This document shows positions 6,480-14,880 of a stretch of 64,000 nucleotides of DNA, one piece after another. The DNA comes from Chryseobacterium turcicum (GTDB lineage Bacteria > Bacteroidota > Bacteroidia > Flavobacteriales > Weeksellaceae). The first letter of the stretch is position 1, and every line of letters starts with the position of its first letter. The stretch lies in the NCBI RefSeq assembly GCF_021010565.1, contig NZ_JAJNAY010000001.1, forward strand, positions 1-64,000, given 5' to 3'. The position numbers and the translations under genes are program-made. Below the pieces are notes generated by a model. It was not told where the DNA came from. It did not search any database and worked only from the letters and a program-made list of their open reading frames with translations.

Positions 6480-7538
6480 ATGTATCTAATTTTAAAGATG
6501 AAAAAGAGTTTAAAAACCCTCACTATGAAAGACAAACTTACAGTCCTAAACTGGCTGTGTATGATACTCTTCCTTAGTATACTGATGTCTTCATGTCAGA
6601 AAACAAAATATCAATGGGAGGCGGGTATTTCGGCTCCCAAATATTATCCTGCAGGAAATATAAGAGTTAATTTCGATAATGCAAGCAATGGAAGCACTTT
6701 CAGTATTGATCCAGGTTGGGGGCAAACTTATGGTGCGGTAGTTGGAGAGAAATGGAAAAGTGTACCGAAAGAAGTTTTTATACATTACAGCAGTGGTGCA
6801 GAAAATTACACTTACGAAGGAAAGGTATTACTCCCACAAGAAAAGATAAGGGATTTATTTAATAAATACAGTCTTGATGACAAAGATAATTTAGGACATT
6901 TAGTGATAGGTATGGCACCTGGAGGCTGGATAAGAGTTTGGTTTCAAACGATAGATCATAAAACGGATAATTTGGTAAACATAGAAGTGGCTAAGGCCAA
7001 GTTAAGGGGATCCTATGATAATACAGCTGATGAAAGATATAAAGTAAAAAATTTCGAAAACTGGGGTAAGTATTACACTTACTGGCAGCATCATGGTATT
7101 CCTTATGAAGCATGGGCAAATAATGAAAAGGAATACAATATGTACTTTGATTTTAATAATCCCAATAAAAGAAAAGTAGAATTTAGTTATACTTCACAGG
7201 ATGGAACATTTGAGCAAGGGATAGGAATATGGAAAAAATTCCGTAGAAAACTACCTTGCGAATTTGAATTGGGTTGGCGTGATAAAGCAAAAGAAACTTT
7301 CTATTGTTCCAAATTTACTATGCCAAAAAGTTTTAAAAGTTTTGTAGAAAAAAAGGAGTTAAATACAATTGTTTTTAAGTTAGAAATTGATGATAATGAT
7401 CAAGATGCAACACTTTATTTAGTTACAAATAATACAAAAGAAAGAATACTAAAATTTAAGAATAAACAACCAACAGAAGAGGAGAAAAAAAATAATGAAT
7501 ATACCTATACAACAGAAGTAGAATATTTTATACCTTAA
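6480..7538 (+). CDS. DUF2931-type lipoprotein, possible periplasmic immunity protein
   Basis: 352 codons with an N-terminal hydrophobic segment and lipobox (LMSS-C, Cys near residue 39), so probably an outer- or inner-membrane-anchored lipoprotein. After the lipobox come W-x-x-G-I-S-A-P-x-x-Y-P and later GGWIRVWF, which I associate with DUF2931; that assignment is from memory of the family pattern. Internal ATGs at 6498 and 6525 give more usual signal-peptide lengths. It is the only plus-strand gene of the accessory cluster, sits between the two copies of the WYL 5' region, and is followed by a hairpin terminator (7686). Such lipoproteins often accompany antibacterial toxins, but the link is inference. 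Confidence 0.72.
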   Translation: MYLILKMKKSLKTLTMKDKLTVLNWLCMILFLSILMSSCQKTKYQWEAGISAPKYYPAGNIRVNFDNASNGSTFSIDPGWGQTYGAVVGEKWKSVPKEVFIHYSSGAENYTYEGKVLLPQEKIRDLFNKYSLDDKDNLGHLVIGMAPGGWIRVWFQTIDHKTDNLVNIEVAKAKLRGSYDNTADERYKVKNFENWGKYYTYWQHHGIPYEAWANNEKEYNMYFDFNNPNKRKVEFSYTSQDGTFEQGIGIWKKFRRKLPCEFELGWRDKAKETFYCSKFTMPKSFKSFVEKKELNTIVFKLEIDDNDQDATLYLVTNNTKERILKFKNKQPTEEEKKNNEYTYTTEVEYFIP

Positions 7539-7685
7539 CATTTGAAAAAAAGAATGCAAAAATCCGTCTTATAAAAGATAATACTATACTTCTGCTTACT
7601 AGTTTTTTACTCCTTTGCTTATAAGAGAAACTTTAGTTCACGAAGTGCTCATACTTTAGGTTTCCTTCATTTATTCCCTTACACT

Positions 7686-7708
7686 GCCGCACGATTCTAT
7701 CGTGTGGC
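7686..7708 (+). terminator. Hairpin terminator after the lipoprotein gene (conserved hairpin, copy 6)
   Basis: GCCGCACGA, loop TTCTA, TCGTGTGGC with nine pairs (one G-U), followed by six T. Here the hairpin lies downstream of a plus-strand gene (6480-7538) and fits an intrinsic terminator. It is the only copy whose loop differs. Confidence 0.8.
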
Positions 7709-7775
7709 TTTTTTAATTTCAGCCAACCCCATTAAAAAAAATTCTAAAAACTTTTCAAAGAAAAAAAACAAAACA

Positions 7776-7809
7776 CGACACCGTTTGTCGCATTTACCAC
7801 ATATATTTG
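7776..7809 (+). promoter_or_regulatory. Operator-like palindrome and -7 box before the WYL gene
   Basis: CGACACCGTTTGTCG (7776-7790), then TATATTTG (7802-7809), 18 bp before the ATG. The box fits the Bacteroidota TAnnTTTG pattern, though the candidate TTTG element upstream is closer (14 bp) than the usual 17-23. Position and symmetry suggest autoregulation by the WYL protein; not tested. Confidence 0.5.
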
Positions 7810-7827
7810 TGTTAGAAAACTTTACAA

Positions 7828-8748
7828 ATGAAAAAAGATTTTTACCTCACAAGATATGCCCTAATCATTAAGAAATTAGAGAGCGCTCCGGTTACCTATT
7901 CGCAGATGGAGGACTACCTTCTCAACTCTTTCGAATTTCAGGATGCGGGAATCAAGAGCTACTCTATTCGTACTTTACAAAGGGATATTCGGGAGATTTC
8001 AAATCTTTTTAATCTTTCTATTCACAACAAAAAGAAAGGTGACAATCGGTATTATATTGAAAGTCGCCCAATGATGGAGGTAGATGAGTACAACCAAAAA
8101 TTACTCGAATCATTTCAGGTAAGCAACGCCCTAAACAACCATCCCGATTTTGCTAATTTCATCTTTTTTGAAAGCAGAAAACCTACCGGAGTCGAACATT
8201 TTTATGACCTTTTCTTTGCCATTAGAAACAAAAGAATTGTTTTGTTTGAACATTACAATTATAAAAATAAACTGATGACTTCCCGAAAAGTTCATCCTTT
8301 GGCATTAAAAGAATCTAAAGACCGATGGTATCTCATTGCGATTGATACCAAAGACAAAGCGTTGAAATCTTTCGGTTTAGACCGAATCAATTATTTGGAT
8401 ATTACTCCGCAAAAATTTAGAGAAAAATATAAATATAACTTTAGAGAGCATTTCAAAAATGCTTTCGGAGTAATGAATTTAACCGAACAACATCCTCAAA
8501 AAATAGTCCTGAAATGCAGCCGTCACCAGGGAGAGTACATTCGAAGTTTTGCACTTCATCAGTCTCAAAAAGAAATTAAAGAAACCCCGACAGATATTTA
8601 TTTTGAGTTTTTCCTCCACCCTACTTATGATTTTATGCAAGAAATTTTATCGTATGGAAAAGAGGTGAAAGTATTAGAACCTATAAGTCTAGTTGAAGAC
8701 ATTAAAAAACATTTACAAGAATCATTAAACAGTTATCTGAAAGACTAG
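7828..8748 (+). CDS. WYL-domain transcriptional regulator
   Basis: 306 aa. The N-terminal 60 residues form a winged-helix type region (YSQMEDYL...SIRTLQRDIREISNLF). A WYL domain follows at about 145-215 with HPLALKESKDRWYLIAID and SFGLDRINYL, then the C-terminal WCX-like extension. WYL proteins bind DNA and sense small ligands, often nucleic acids or nucleotides; some control defence islands, but many are general regulators. The gene is monocistronic and forms the border between accessory and core DNA. A stump of its 5' end lies 1.45 kb upstream. The operator-like palindrome directly before it suggests autoregulation. Confidence 0.85.
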   Translation: MKKDFYLTRYALIIKKLESAPVTYSQMEDYLLNSFEFQDAGIKSYSIRTLQRDIREISNLFNLSIHNKKKGDNRYYIESRPMMEVDEYNQKLLESFQVSNALNNHPDFANFIFFESRKPTGVEHFYDLFFAIRNKRIVLFEHYNYKNKLMTSRKVHPLALKESKDRWYLIAIDTKDKALKSFGLDRINYLDITPQKFREKYKYNFREHFKNAFGVMNLTEQHPQKIVLKCSRHQGEYIRSFALHQSQKEIKETPTDIYFEFFLHPTYDFMQEILSYGKEVKVLEPISLVEDIKKHLQESLNSYLKD

Positions 8749-8791
8749 AATTTCACATCTTTTTGATTACATTTACATAAATAATCATGTA

Positions 8792-9409
8792 TTGAAAGCT
8801 TTATCTCTTCTTTTTATACTCATCTCAACATTTTGCTTTTCTCAACAAACTGAGGAGTTTAAAATGGTGAAAAATTACTATAATCAGCACAGAACAATGC
8901 TGAATACAGAGTTTAAGAAAAAATTTGATACCGAAAAAAATCCGTTACATAAAGCTGCTGTGAAAAACGACTTTCTTTTTTTTATGAAAAAGATGGACAG
9001 TATTGAAAATGTAGCACTTATCGCTGCCTTGCTTAAGGTAAAAAATCTTGAAGATATAAAAAGAATACATGCTAAAACAATTCTATCTCCGCAGCAGAAC
9101 TTTACTCAATCAATTCAAAAAACGGCAAATTATCCGGGTGGAATCAATGCTTTACGCAAAGAAGTAGCACAGCTTTTTTACGGAGATAGCGTATTTTCTG
9201 AAACGGGAAACCTAAAAACCAATGTTGCATTTATTGTCGAAAAAGATGGTACGATTAGTGATGTAAAAGCTGAAGGTGATAATTTCACATTCAACCGACA
9301 GGCAGAAATTGCATTATACTCTATTTCTGAAAAATTTTCGCCTGCTTACAATGATGGAAACCCTGTAAGATACCAGTTCAAACTGCCTTTAGTACTCAAT
9401 TTTGACTAA
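8792..9409 (+). CDS. Secreted TonB_C-like protein
   Basis: 205 codons with a TTG start and a clear signal peptide (ALSLLFILISTFCFSQQ). The C-terminal 80 residues (KTNVAFIVEKDGTISDVKAEG...FNRQAEIALYSI...PAYNDGNPVRYQFKLPL) have the fold signature of the TonB C-terminal domain as found in many small periplasmic Bacteroidota proteins without a TonB membrane anchor. It probably acts in the periplasm; substrate or partner unknown. It follows the WYL gene by 43 bp and could be co-transcribed. Relatives lie at 22338-24054. Confidence 0.7.
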   Translation: MKALSLLFILISTFCFSQQTEEFKMVKNYYNQHRTMLNTEFKKKFDTEKNPLHKAAVKNDFLFFMKKMDSIENVALIAALLKVKNLEDIKRIHAKTILSPQQNFTQSIQKTANYPGGINALRKEVAQLFYGDSVFSETGNLKTNVAFIVEKDGTISDVKAEGDNFTFNRQAEIALYSISEKFSPAYNDGNPVRYQFKLPLVLNFD

Positions 9410-9444
9410 CGCTTAATTTTATCACCATATATTGTTTTATTATT

Positions 9445-9452
9445 TATCTTTG
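9445..9452 (+). promoter_or_regulatory. Candidate -7 box (TATCTTTG)
   Basis: Exact TAnnTTTG match 14 bp before the ATG of the barrel protein gene at 9467. No convincing -33 TTG at the expected spacing. Confidence 0.4.
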
Positions 9453-9466
9453 GCAAAAAAAGCTAC

Positions 9467-10018
9467 ATGAATAAAATTCTACTTGGATTATCTTTAATTC
9501 TCGGAACATTTGCAGTACAAGCTCAAGAAAATACAGAAAAGCAAAGAAAAAACGATATTCTCGCCGACCCTATTTTATTGATTGCAGTCCCTTTGGCCAA
9601 CGTTTCTTATGAAAGATTAATTTCACAGAACAAAGGTATTGGGGTAAACGCAATGATTACATTGAGCGATGAGGTAGACGACTTCAAGCAAATTTCTCCC
9701 TATTTCAGGTATTATTTTGGAAAAAAATACGCTTCAGGATTTTTCTTTGAAGGTTTTATTCCGATTACAATGCAAAAAGACGAGTATTACAATAGCTATT
9801 ACGACAGCCCTACCAACACTTATTACTACAATTATAGCGGTTCAAAAAACATTACCACTGTAGGATTAGGTTTTGGAGTTGGAGGAAAATGGGTGATTAA
9901 AGACAGATTGGTCATAGAAGCAAGTGGTGGTATTGCCAGAAGATTTGGTGATTTCGACAATTATGATATCGGTCCCGTTACTGGTAAAGTGATGGGTGGA
10001 ATCGGTTATAGATTTTAA
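9467..10018 (+). CDS. Outer-membrane beta-barrel protein (DUF3575-like)
   Basis: 183 aa with signal peptide (KILLGLSLILGTFAVQAQE). Alternating hydrophobic strands, SYERLISQNKGIGVNAMITL, ISPYFRYYFG and a C-terminal strand ending in GGIGYRF with a terminal Phe, indicate a small eight-strand-type outer-membrane barrel. The ADPILLIAVPLANVSYE start after the signal recalls DUF3575 proteins. Function unknown. Preceded by a good -7 box and followed by a hairpin terminator, so probably a single-gene unit. Confidence 0.72.
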   Translation: MNKILLGLSLILGTFAVQAQENTEKQRKNDILADPILLIAVPLANVSYERLISQNKGIGVNAMITLSDEVDDFKQISPYFRYYFGKKYASGFFFEGFIPITMQKDEYYNSYYDSPTNTYYYNYSGSKNITTVGLGFGVGGKWVIKDRLVIEASGGIARRFGDFDNYDIGPVTGKVMGGIGYRF

Positions 10019-10040
10019 ATTTCACGAATATATTATATTG

Positions 10041-10067
10041 AAAAGCTTAGTTTTGTACTAAGCTTTT
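10041..10067 (+). terminator. Intrinsic terminator
   Basis: AAAAGCTTAG / CTAAGCTTTT stem with a short loop, followed by ATTTTT; 23 bp after the barrel gene and only a few bases before tadA. Confidence 0.75.
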
Positions 10068-10073
10068 ATTTTT

Positions 10074-10505
10074 ATGTTTACAGACGAATATTTTATGAGA
10101 ATGGCTTTCCAGGAAGCTGAGATTGCACTAGAAAAAGATGAGGTTCCTATCGGGTGCGTTGTTGTTGCCAACAATCGTGTGATTGCAAGAGCTCATAATC
10201 TTACTGAAACTTTAAACGATGTTACCGCACACGCCGAAATGCAGGCCATCACGTCAGCCGCCAATTATCTGGGCGGAAAATATTTAATCAATTGTACTTT
10301 GTATGTCACTTTAGAACCTTGCGTGATGTGTGCAGGAGCGCTTTCTTGGTCGCAGATAACAAAAGTGGTCATCGGGGCAAGAGACGAGCAGCGTGGATTC
10401 ATCAATAAAAGTTTAAGCCTTCATCCTAAAACCGAAATCGTTTCCGGAATTATGGAAAATGAATGCTCCTCAATCGTGAAAGAGTTTTTCAAAGCTAAAA
10501 GATAG
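10074..10505 (+). CDS. tadA: tRNA-specific adenosine deaminase TadA
   Basis: 143 aa, usual length for TadA. The zinc-binding cytidine-deaminase fold is shown by H53-A-E55 (catalytic Glu) and P82-C-V-M-C86. TadA converts the wobble adenosine of tRNA-Arg(ACG) to inosine in the cytosol, needed to read CGN codons. Upstream lies a terminator, downstream a long hairpin shared with the convergent coaX gene. The family also contains guanine and other nucleoside deaminases, but length and motif spacing favour TadA. Confidence 0.88.
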   Translation: MFTDEYFMRMAFQEAEIALEKDEVPIGCVVVANNRVIARAHNLTETLNDVTAHAEMQAITSAANYLGGKYLINCTLYVTLEPCVMCAGALSWSQITKVVIGARDEQRGFINKSLSLHPKTEIVSGIMENECSSIVKEFFKAKR

Positions 10506-10574
10506 GTTAAGGTTGAGGCTAAGATTGAAGTTGATCAATTTTTGCTTTACATCTTAGCCTCAGCCTCGGTTATA
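10506..10574. terminator. Long hairpin between convergent tadA and coaX
   Basis: GGTTGAGGCTAAGAT (10511-10525) pairs with ATCTTAGCCTCAGCC (10551-10565). The arms contain repeated short words (AGGTTGAGGCTAAG). It probably terminates both genes. Confidence 0.65.
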
Positions 10575-11328
10575 AATTTTTTCCTAAGAAATAAAGTCCT
10601 TTTAGGGTATGAAGTCGGTCCGTAATATGAATTTTTTCGGTGAGAGGCTTGTAAACATGCGAAGCTCCGCCTGTAGCAATTACAAAACAGTCATCATTAA
10701 CTTCATCATTAATACGGTCTATAAAGCCTTCTACCATACCCAAAAAGCCATACACCATCCCACTTTGCATGCAGGTTACCGTGTCTAAACCTAAAACAGA
10801 TTTCGGCTTTACCAATTCAATCTCGGGAAGCTGGGCGGTTTGACTGATGAGAGAATTAAGAGAAGTGATAATTCCGGGAGCGATAATTACACCTAAACAT
10901 TCACCGTTTTCAGCAACACAGCTTGCGGTAAGCGCAGTTCCAAAGTCTAAAACGATTTTTTTTCTTCCGGGATATAGATTGTGGGCTGCCACCAAATTGG
11001 CATAGATATCTGTTCCCATTTGTTTAGATTTTGCCACCACTTCAGAAGGAGTGGTACGGTCGACCATTACAGGAGCAATACCGTGAATTTTTCTGATGGC
11101 AGAAGTTATTTCTCTCGTTAATTGTGGCACTACGGAGCCTATAATTACTTTTTTAATGTCCTTAGGATCAATTTTATAGGTTTGATATAAAATCAACATT
11201 TGACCGTGCAGTTCATCGGCAGTACGATAAGGTTTTGTATTGATTATCCATGAAATATCACAGTTGTCATCATCAAAAAGACCAAATCTGATATTGCTGT
11301 TTCCAACATTGATTACGATAGAATTCAT
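10570..11328 (-). CDS. coaX: Type III pantothenate kinase
   Basis: First step of coenzyme A synthesis: phosphorylates pantothenate using ATP. The N-terminal nucleotide-binding motif NVGNSNIRFGLFDDD, the DFGTALTASCV segment and a late ATGGAS motif mark the ASKHA-fold CoaX family. The frame is open to 11358, but the start chosen gives MNSIVINVGNSN, the normal CoaX N-terminus; the extra ten codons contain three other Met. About 253 aa, typical. Convergent with tadA. Confidence 0.88.
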   Translation of the reverse strand: MNSIVINVGNSNIRFGLFDDDNCDISWIINTKPYRTADELHGQMLILYQTYKIDPKDIKKVIIGSVVPQLTREITSAIRKIHGIAPVMVDRTTPSEVVAKSKQMGTDIYANLVAAHNLYPGRKKIVLDFGTALTASCVAENGECLGVIIAPGIITSLNSLISQTAQLPEIELVKPKSVLGLDTVTCMQSGMVYGFLGMVEGFIDRINDEVNDDCFVIATGGASHVYKPLTEKIHITDRLHTLKGLYFLGKNL

Positions 11329-11358
11329 TGACATATTTTTCAGTCGGAAACTCATCAT

Positions 11359-11619
11359 ATTCTTTTAACGAAAGATGAATATCCATATTAATTTTTCAGA
11401 GGTAAAAATAATACTTTTCTTTAAAAATAAGCTTTCAAAGTCAATGAAAATGATCTATACTTGTAATGGATTTATTTTAAACCAAACACTTATGAAAAAT
11501 ATTTTTGTATTTATTTTACACTGTAGTGAATGAATAAAGTTACAGTAATCTCTTACGAACAAACAACCATATATAATTATTTATCAATAATTTGAAAATC
11601 AACCAATCAACTAATCTTA
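11359..11619. other. Short intergenic stretch with a possible gene remnant
   Basis: Only a 14-codon plus-strand frame (ATG 11492, MKNIFVFILHCSE) that looks like the start of a lost secreted protein. Nothing else recognised. Confidence 0.3.
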
Positions 11620-12423
11620 TTATTTATTTTTAAATAACTTATACAATTTCTCTTGATACTTTTCCAGCTCTTGAAAATTATAAAATTCTTCTTTTTTAAA
11701 TTCAGATAAAATTTTTCCTGTTTTATCTTCAAGAATAATTATTTTAGGCTCTATGGGTTGATCCTGATATCCTCCTAAACGAATGTACCAATACGAACCC
11801 GTCTTATCAAAATATCTGCTGATTCTTTTCGAAGGATAATCATTATATGAATTAGCAATTTTCGCTATATCATTATAAGTCATCTTAAAATATTTTTTGT
11901 GATCTATATGCTGCAGTAAATTTCCTTTTTCATCATACACATACCAATTTCCTACACTGTAAGCACCTTTATCTGTATCATTATATTGTTTAATTGTAAA
12001 AATATTACCATTCGAGTAAAAATCAATATAAGTATGAATTGTCTGACTAAATGACGCAGGGTCTTCTCCTTTTTCTACCTGTGAAGATATTGTTTGTTTA
12101 GTATTTTTTTGAATATGTTGTAATTGACCATTTTTGTATTTATAATAGTTAAAATTATTTTTATCTTTTTGAATGCTGAAATCATAATCTTGAATATTAT
12201 TTATGTTGATCATTCTAGAAGAATCTTTTGTTTTGTCGAATATTTTTTTATTTTCCAGCTTCACAAGATTACTTAAGTCTGGGATTTCTAAATTGTCTTT
12301 TGATATATTGGGTATTTTAATTTCATATTTTGTTTTAGTATTTGTCTTTTTTAATGATTTTTTCTGCGCGAAGAAATTGGTAATTATTAATAGAGGTAGT
12401 GCTATCGACAGTATTTTTTTCAT
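11620..12423 (-). CDS. Secreted protein with YwqK/MORN-like repeats
   Basis: 267 aa with a signal peptide (KKILSIALPLLIITNFFAQ). A Lys/Asn-rich linker follows, then repeats of the YwqK type: YYKYKNGQLQH, IDFYSNGNIFTIKQY and WYVYDEKGNLLQH. The C-terminus is charged and may be helical. It is probably exported to the periplasm or cell surface. Function unknown; similar repeats occur in the 835-aa protein at 53582 and in the accessory-cluster proteins at 2282 and 5604. Confidence 0.65.
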   Translation of the reverse strand: MKKILSIALPLLIITNFFAQKKSLKKTNTKTKYEIKIPNISKDNLEIPDLSNLVKLENKKIFDKTKDSSRMININNIQDYDFSIQKDKNNFNYYKYKNGQLQHIQKNTKQTISSQVEKGEDPASFSQTIHTYIDFYSNGNIFTIKQYNDTDKGAYSVGNWYVYDEKGNLLQHIDHKKYFKMTYNDIAKIANSYNDYPSKRISRYFDKTGSYWYIRLGGYQDQPIEPKIIILEDKTGKILSEFKKEEFYNFQELEKYQEKLYKLFKNK

Positions 12424-12516
12424 TTTCTAATATTTCATGATGGTTTATCTTATTTATTTTTATCATTGCTCAATGTTGAATCTTTTTTGTAGCTCGGTTA
12501 TACAAATTTTTGCATA

Positions 12517-12954
12517 TTAGTAATTTTGATAAATGATTCTATTTGATAAATAATAAATTGATACTGAAATTACAAAAGTTAAAATCCAAGAAATTATTTC
12601 GGCTTTGTTCATCGTATCTAACTCCATTTTATATCCAAAAATATAAATTATTGGAGTTGTAATAGATAACAGAAATGCTGTAGATAAAACCTGCAAATTA
12701 TTTTTTCTGTTAAATATTTTTCTTCCCAATAAAACAATCGGATAATATAAAATACAACTTATAATTATTGGAATGAAATTGTAAAATAAAGCAGCCATAA
12801 GCATATCTACAATATTAGCTTGGCTTACTCCAGAAAAATATTTAGTGGTTTCTGGTAAGAATGTTTCATTTGTTAAGTTAAATTTCATTATTAAGAAATA
12901 TAACATCAAAAATGATAAATCTTTAATAATTATATGCAGAGGAAATAATTTCAT
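12517..12954 (-). CDS. Small integral membrane protein, unrecognised
   Basis: 145 aa with about four hydrophobic segments: residues 10-25, 50-70 (AALFYNFIPIIISCILYYPIVLL), 88-107 and 118-138. No family recognised. It lies between a secreted YwqK-like protein and a broken STM3941-like gene, all on the minus strand with 60-90 bp gaps. Confidence 0.55.
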   Translation of the reverse strand: MKLFPLHIIIKDLSFLMLYFLIMKFNLTNETFLPETTKYFSGVSQANIVDMLMAALFYNFIPIIISCILYYPIVLLGRKIFNRKNNLQVLSTAFLLSITTPIIYIFGYKMELDTMNKAEIISWILTFVISVSIYYLSNRIIYQNY

Positions 12955-13031
12955 TTCACAACTAAATTTACAATTTTCATGATCTTTTTAATACAGTTTT
13001 AATCATCTTTTCAAAATTAATCCAATTAAGA

Positions 13032-13588
13032 TTACACTTTGTATTCTTTCCTTTTTTCAGTTAGTAAACTATAAAGATTTGTAGCTTCTATCTGCAAATA
13101 ATTAGCAAATAGACAGACTGGTGTACCATTAGAATTGTAATTCATCTTTCCCGTTCTAAACTTTAACCAATGACTTGTTTTATTAAGATAATCTATTGGA
13201 TTTCGTAGTACAATAAGAATAATTTTTCCGTTATTAATGTCTACAATTTTAATATCTATAATATCTTTCCACGGTATAAAACCCACAGCAAGAGCACTAG
13301 AATTATCATAGATTCCTTTTTCATTAATAATTAATCCAGGATTTTTATTAAACAATCTAATGATCATCATTATTAAAGCAAAACCAAAAAAACTACAAAG
13401 AAAAGACCCGCTAAAAAACGGGGAACAGGTCTCATTATCCAAGAATGTCTGGCGGAATAATCAATAGATTCAGGTTCAAAAAATATTAATAATAATCCAA
13501 GGACAGTAAGTGAGAGAGAAAACAATAATAATAAGATTATTTTAAATTTACTTAACGGAATTTCAATTTGGGTAATCTCCTTGTACAT
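13032..13588 (-). pseudogene. STM3941-like membrane protein, frameshifted
   Basis: The 5' frame (13373-13588) gives MYKEITQIEIPLSKFKIILL with a first membrane segment; the 3' frame (13032-13442) gives FFGFALIMMIIRLFNKNPGLIINEKGIYDNSSALAVGFIPWKDI and the rest. Together they resemble the two-TM STM3941 family (IPLSK start, PGL(I)I, IPW motifs). One additional T in the T7 run on the minus strand (13386-13392) makes one 180-odd residue protein (...FFVVFFGFALI...). Function of the family is not established. Either a real lesion or a homopolymer base-calling error. Confidence 0.7.
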
Positions 13589-13642
13589 AATAATATAATC
13601 GTTTTTAGTTTTGTCAAAAGTAATGAAAGAATCAAAATAAAA

Positions 13643-13668
13643 AAAGCTTCCGATTTCTCAGAAGCTTT
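13643..13668 (-). terminator. Intrinsic terminator of prfA
   Basis: Minus strand: AAAGCTTC, 10-nt loop, GAAGCTTT, then a T-run. 22 bp after the prfA stop. Confidence 0.85.
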
Positions 13669-13689
13669 GTATTTATTAGAAGAAATAAT

Positions 13690-14775
13690 TTAGTAATTAT
13701 CTTCTTCGCCTTTCATTTTTTCAGCGTTTTCGGCCATGATTACAGCATCAATCATTTCAGAGATATCACCATTCATATAGGCATCTAGATTGTACATTGA
13801 TTTACCAATTCTATGGTCTGTAACTCTTCCCTGAGGATAGTTGTACGTTTTGATTTTTGCAGAACGGTCACCGGTAGAAACCATCGATTTACGCTGTGCA
13901 GCGATATCTCCTACTGATTTCTGAACTTCAATATCGTATAGTTTGGTACGAAGCATTTCCATCGCCAATTCACGGTTTGCCAACTGAGAACGAGCTTGCT
14001 GACAAACAACCACCATTCCTGAAGGTTTGTGCGTCAACTGTACCTTTGTTTCAACCTTGTTTACGTTTTGTCCACCCGCTCCACCAGAACGTGAGGTTTG
14101 CATCTCAATATCTGCAGGATTCAATTCAAAATCTATTTCTTCCGCTTCCGGTAAAACGGCAACGGTAATCGCAGAAGTGTGTACTCTACCTTGAGATTCT
14201 GTTTCAGGAACTCTTTGTACACGGTGAACACCAGATTCAAATTTCATGATTCCATAAACACCGTCTCCTTCAATTTTTAGAATTAATTCTTTGTATCCTT
14301 TTGCAGCCTCACTAGAATCTGTGATTTCATGCTTCCAACCTTTGGTTTTAAAATACATGGCATACGCTCTGTAAACATCTTCTACGAAAATTGCAGCTTC
14401 ATCACCACCGGTTCCGGCACGAAGTTCTACAATAACGTTTTTATCGTCTGCAGGATCTTTAGGAATTAAAAGAACTTTAAGCTCTTCTTCAAACGCAGGA
14501 ATCTTTTCTAAAGCTTCGTATTTTTCGATTTTTGCCAATTCTACAAAATCTTTATCAGAACCATCTGCAATGATTTCATCTGACTCTTCGATGGTATCTA
14601 AAGCTCCTTTATATTGATCGTAAACTTTTACAATTTTTCCCAAATCACTATATTCTTTGTTTAAAGAAGAATATCTTTTCTGGTCTGAAATGACATCAGG
14701 TTGAATAATAAGGTCGGCAACCTCATTATATCTCTGCTTTATCGCTTCTAATTTTGGAATTAATGATTTAGACAT
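13690..14775 (-). CDS. prfA: Peptide chain release factor 1
   Basis: 361 aa, normal for RF1. It reads UAA and UAG in the ribosomal A site and triggers peptidyl-tRNA hydrolysis. The GGQ catalytic loop is in [21 protein letters not shown] (about residues 227-247) and the domain around [11 protein letters not shown] precedes it. The [12 protein letters not shown] stretch and the C-terminal RVTDHRIG...YNL are typical of RF1. Starts with ATG at 14775; own terminator downstream. Confidence 0.95.
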   Translation of the reverse strand: MSKSLIPKLEAIKQRYNEVADLIIQPDVISDQKRYSSLNKEYSDLGKIVKVYDQYKGALDTIEESDEIIADGSDKDFVELAKIEKYEALEKIPAFEEELKVLLIPKDPADDKNVIVELRAGTGGDEAAIFVEDVYRAYAMYFKTKGWKHEITDSSEAAKGYKELILKIEGDGVYGIMKFESGVHRVQRVPETESQGRVHTSAITVAVLPEAEEIDFELNPADIEMQTSRSGGAGGQNVNKVETKVQLTHKPSGMVVVCQQARSQLANRELAMEMLRTKLYDIEVQKSVGDIAAQRKSMVSTGDRSAKIKTYNYPQGRVTDHRIGKSMYNLDAYMNGDISEMIDAVIMAENAEKMKGEEDNY

Positions 14776-14820
14776 ATTAAAAATTTAGTTTGCAAAGATA
14801 CGGAATTGACAACGAAGAAC

Positions 14821-14843
14821 AAAAGCTCATTTTCATGAGCTTT
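14821..14843 (-). terminator. Intrinsic terminator of the Glu-rich TPR gene
   Basis: AAAGCTCAT / ATGAGCTTT stem, T-rich on both sides, 38 bp after the stop of the 14881-17004 gene. Confidence 0.7.
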
Positions 14844-14880
14844 AATTTTTTAATTTTTGAAAGTAAATTGCTATTTTATT

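Noticed and set aside
1406..7708. The repeated hairpin as integron attC sites
   Set aside because: No integrase is visible, the copies are in both orientations, and the R-box/L-box core sites expected of attC (GTTRRRY-like) are not present.
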